Part shown: positions 34,260 through 35,760 of the stretch, piece after piece
Layout: each line of letters starts with the position of its first letter
How positions within the stretch are numbered: the first letter of the stretch is position 1
Origin: JADLHS01 sp964539515
GTDB taxonomy: Bacteria > Verrucomicrobiota > Verrucomicrobiia > Limisphaerales > JADLHS01
Direction: 5' to 3'
Length of the DNA stretch: 35,760 nt
NCBI GenBank assembly: GCA_964539515.1
Contig: CAZIJO010000034.1
Coordinates: 1-35,760 of the forward strand
Notes under the pieces: generated by a model
Databases searched by the model: none
What the model was told of the DNA's origin: nothing
What the model saw: only the letters and a program-made list of their open reading frames with translations
Program-made: the position numbers and the translations under genes

Positions 34260-35564
34260 CTAACCCGGATGCGCTTCGCGGTTGACTTCGTTTCGGCGGA
34301 TTTCTTGAACGACGAACCACGTCAGTGCCACCGCGCTCAGCGTGAAAATCAGTTCCACCGTTCCGTGGGCAAAGGTCAGCTTTGGGTGCAGCAGGCTTTT
34401 GAGATAAGAAACCAAAACCGCCAACCAGGTCAGGCCGAGAAACGCCCATCCCACCATTGGCTTTCCACTTTGTTCCCGGCGCGCAACCAGGAAACTGAAG
34501 ATCAACGTCGTGGCTCCCACCAGATCCCACGGCATAAGCGGGTCGGTAAATTTCTGTTGCTGGCTCAAATAATCCGTAAGGTCGAGGGCAAAGGCGCTGT
34601 AGGTGGCGATGAGCGCAACCTGCCAGGCCAGTTGCTCGGCGAAAAGCGCGATGATCAGCAGGCCCACTCCCACAAACGTATAGCCCCAGACCATGGGGAT
34701 GCTGGCATCCAACCACAATGCGACCATCACCATGACTGCGGTGGCGGCCACGGACCATCCAATTGCGGGAAGGCGTACCATTGGGGGCGGCGGGCTGGTT
34801 TGCGCCGACCCGATTGCTCCGCGTTGCCATCGGGCGGCGTAGCCCCAGGTCAACCCCAAACAAAATCCGAAGGTGAGCTCCATGAATTTCCACCAGCTGA
34901 ACCAGGTTTTCGCCGCCGGCAAGGCCTTGCCAAGCGCGATCCAAAGTCCCCCGCCGCCAAACCCGATGGCCCCGCCCAGGGCGCCCCACAGCGCGAAGCT
35001 CAGCGGAACTTTGGCGTGACCTTTGAGCGCAAGGTATCCCAACAGCGCCAATGTCCCCACCAACAGCCCCGCCCAAATCTCCGCCCGCGGCTGATCGTGG
35101 GGATTGGAAAAATAAATCAGCCGCGGCTCATTGATTAATTTCCAGCCAAGGAGCGTTCCGATCAGCAGCAGGCCCAAGCCGATGAGGAGGTCCTTCCGCT
35201 GAACTTGCCGCTGAACCAGGCCGAGGCCAATGAATGTGCCACCGATCAGGCCCCAGACTCCGCCTTTGACGCTCAAGCCCAAGAGACCCCAGAGCAATGT
35301 TTCGGGCCGGGCGATGAAACCGATGGTCTGCCCATAAGTCATCTGGCCGCCGAAACCGACGCCGATGGCGCCGAAGGCGGCCAGCATGGCGCTCGTATTT
35401 TTGTCGAGGCCAAGGATCAGGCTGAAGAGCAATGCCACCATCGCACCCGGGATCATGGCGCCCAGCGGTCCGCCGCCAATGAAACCGCGCAAGCCCCAGC
35501 CTAGGGACATGGCGACAGCGGGAATCAGGCAATAAACCCAGAGCTTATGTTGGGGAGGTGTCAT
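34260..35564 (-). CDS. Polytopic membrane protein of unknown function
   Basis: A 434-residue inner-membrane protein with about 12 predicted helices. The ATG at 35564 (MTPPQHKLWVYCLIPAVAM) puts the first helix at the N-terminus; the open frame upstream is not protein-like and runs back into a repeat. The first helices contain SLGWGLRGFIGGGPLGAMIPGA, a Gly-rich pattern I associate with uncharacterised membrane proteins of Planctomycetes and Verrucomicrobia. Gly-rich helices recur (AFGAIGVGFGGQMTYG, WGALGGAIGFGGGGLW), suggesting tight helix packing as in transporters. No transport family is recognised and no substrate can be proposed. It is convergent with the glycosidase-like gene. Confidence 0.7.
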   Translation of the reverse strand: MTPPQHKLWVYCLIPAVAMSLGWGLRGFIGGGPLGAMIPGAMVALLFSLILGLDKNTSAMLAAFGAIGVGFGGQMTYGQTIGFIARPETLLWGLLGLSVKGGVWGLIGGTFIGLGLVQRQVQRKDLLIGLGLLLIGTLLGWKLINEPRLIYFSNPHDQPRAEIWAGLLVGTLALLGYLALKGHAKVPLSFALWGALGGAIGFGGGGLWIALGKALPAAKTWFSWWKFMELTFGFCLGLTWGYAARWQRGAIGSAQTSPPPPMVRLPAIGWSVAATAVMVMVALWLDASIPMVWGYTFVGVGLLIIALFAEQLAWQVALIATYSAFALDLTDYLSQQQKFTDPLMPWDLVGATTLIFSFLVARREQSGKPMVGWAFLGLTWLAVLVSYLKSLLHPKLTFAHGTVELIFTLSAVALTWFVVQEIRRNEVNREAHPG

Positions 35565-35683
35565 GGGAGCGAAGTGGCGCGGGGATGTCGTTGGTTTTTT
35601 GCACCTCGTTTGGCCGAGAAGTGACTGGGCTGGCAAATGGCTTAAAGCCAAGGGGTTTGACGTCCGCCCTCCCCTTGAAACTC

Positions 35684-35755
35684 GTAGCAGCGGCCGTACG
35701 TCCGCTCGATTCAAAAGCGAAAGAAGTCAGAGCCGACTTAAGTCGGCGGCCACGG
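35684..35755. repeat. Dispersed palindromic repeat, copy 2
   Basis: Begins GTAGCAG and contains TACGTCCGCTCGAT and GCCGACTTAAGTCGGC. It matches the reverse complement of the element at 24175-24247 along both palindromic ends while the central 25 or so bases differ. It lies upstream of the membrane-protein start at 35564. The rest of 35565-35760 has no gene. Confidence 0.7.
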
Positions 35756-35760
35756 TTCAG

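Overview
The window looks like chromosomal DNA from a GC-rich member of the Verrucomicrobiota, most likely near the Pedosphaera/Limisphaerales group. This placement is inferred from gene content, not from a marker gene. The content includes a PVC-type exported cytochrome with a CxxCH site, a tandem DUF1080 lipoprotein, a sulfatase, a Tat-exported Gfo/Idh/MocA oxidoreductase, an exported GH38-like enzyme, a DUF4912 plus GH57 pair, and short dispersed palindromic repeats. I saw no rRNA, tRNA, CRISPR array, complete insertion sequence or phage. Few genes have a clear Shine-Dalgarno sequence.

Layout. 1-1186 holds a small exported protein, a hairpin repeat and a decayed tyrosine-recombinase fragment. 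1187-5658 (minus strand) holds a YfhO-like membrane protein, an orphan antitoxin-like gene, a uroporphyrinogen-decarboxylase-family (MtaA-like) protein, a small ORF, and a 32-bp scrap duplicated from the decarboxylase gene. 5821-9962 holds a HupE-ectodomain-like protein translationally coupled to a large exported GH38-like glycosidase. 10105-12787 holds a Nudix hydrolase, an MFS permease and FabI. 12794-14652 (minus) holds a minimal zincin and a tandem DUF1080 lipoprotein. 14782-18380 holds the DUF4912 protein, a GH57 glucan-branching-type enzyme and YjbQ. 18586-19142 is a type II toxin-antitoxin pair. 19249-29340 is a co-directional exported-catabolism cluster: sulfatase, beta-hydroxyacid-dehydrogenase-like protein, MFS permease, Gfo/Idh/MocA protein, beta-helix protein and a giant multidomain cytochrome. 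29518-32028 (minus) is a visibly AT-richer island with a HEAT-repeat/caspase-like protein and a small four-helix membrane protein. 32250-34058 is an exported glycosidase-like protein, and 34260-35564 (minus) is a polytopic membrane protein.

How the genes may work together (inference): most of the window reads as polysaccharide scavenging. Exported sulfatase, GH38, beta-helix and glycosidase-like proteins would release sugars, DUF1080 and Gfo/Idh/MocA proteins would handle oxidised sugars, and MFS permeases would import products. GH57/DUF4912 points to internal glycogen metabolism. The most unusual items are the caspase/HEAT/EF-hand protein with its small membrane neighbour in an AT-rich island, the PVC cytochrome carrying a PmoA/DUF6807-like C-terminal domain, and several hairpin repeats, one of which sits in frame inside a transporter gene.
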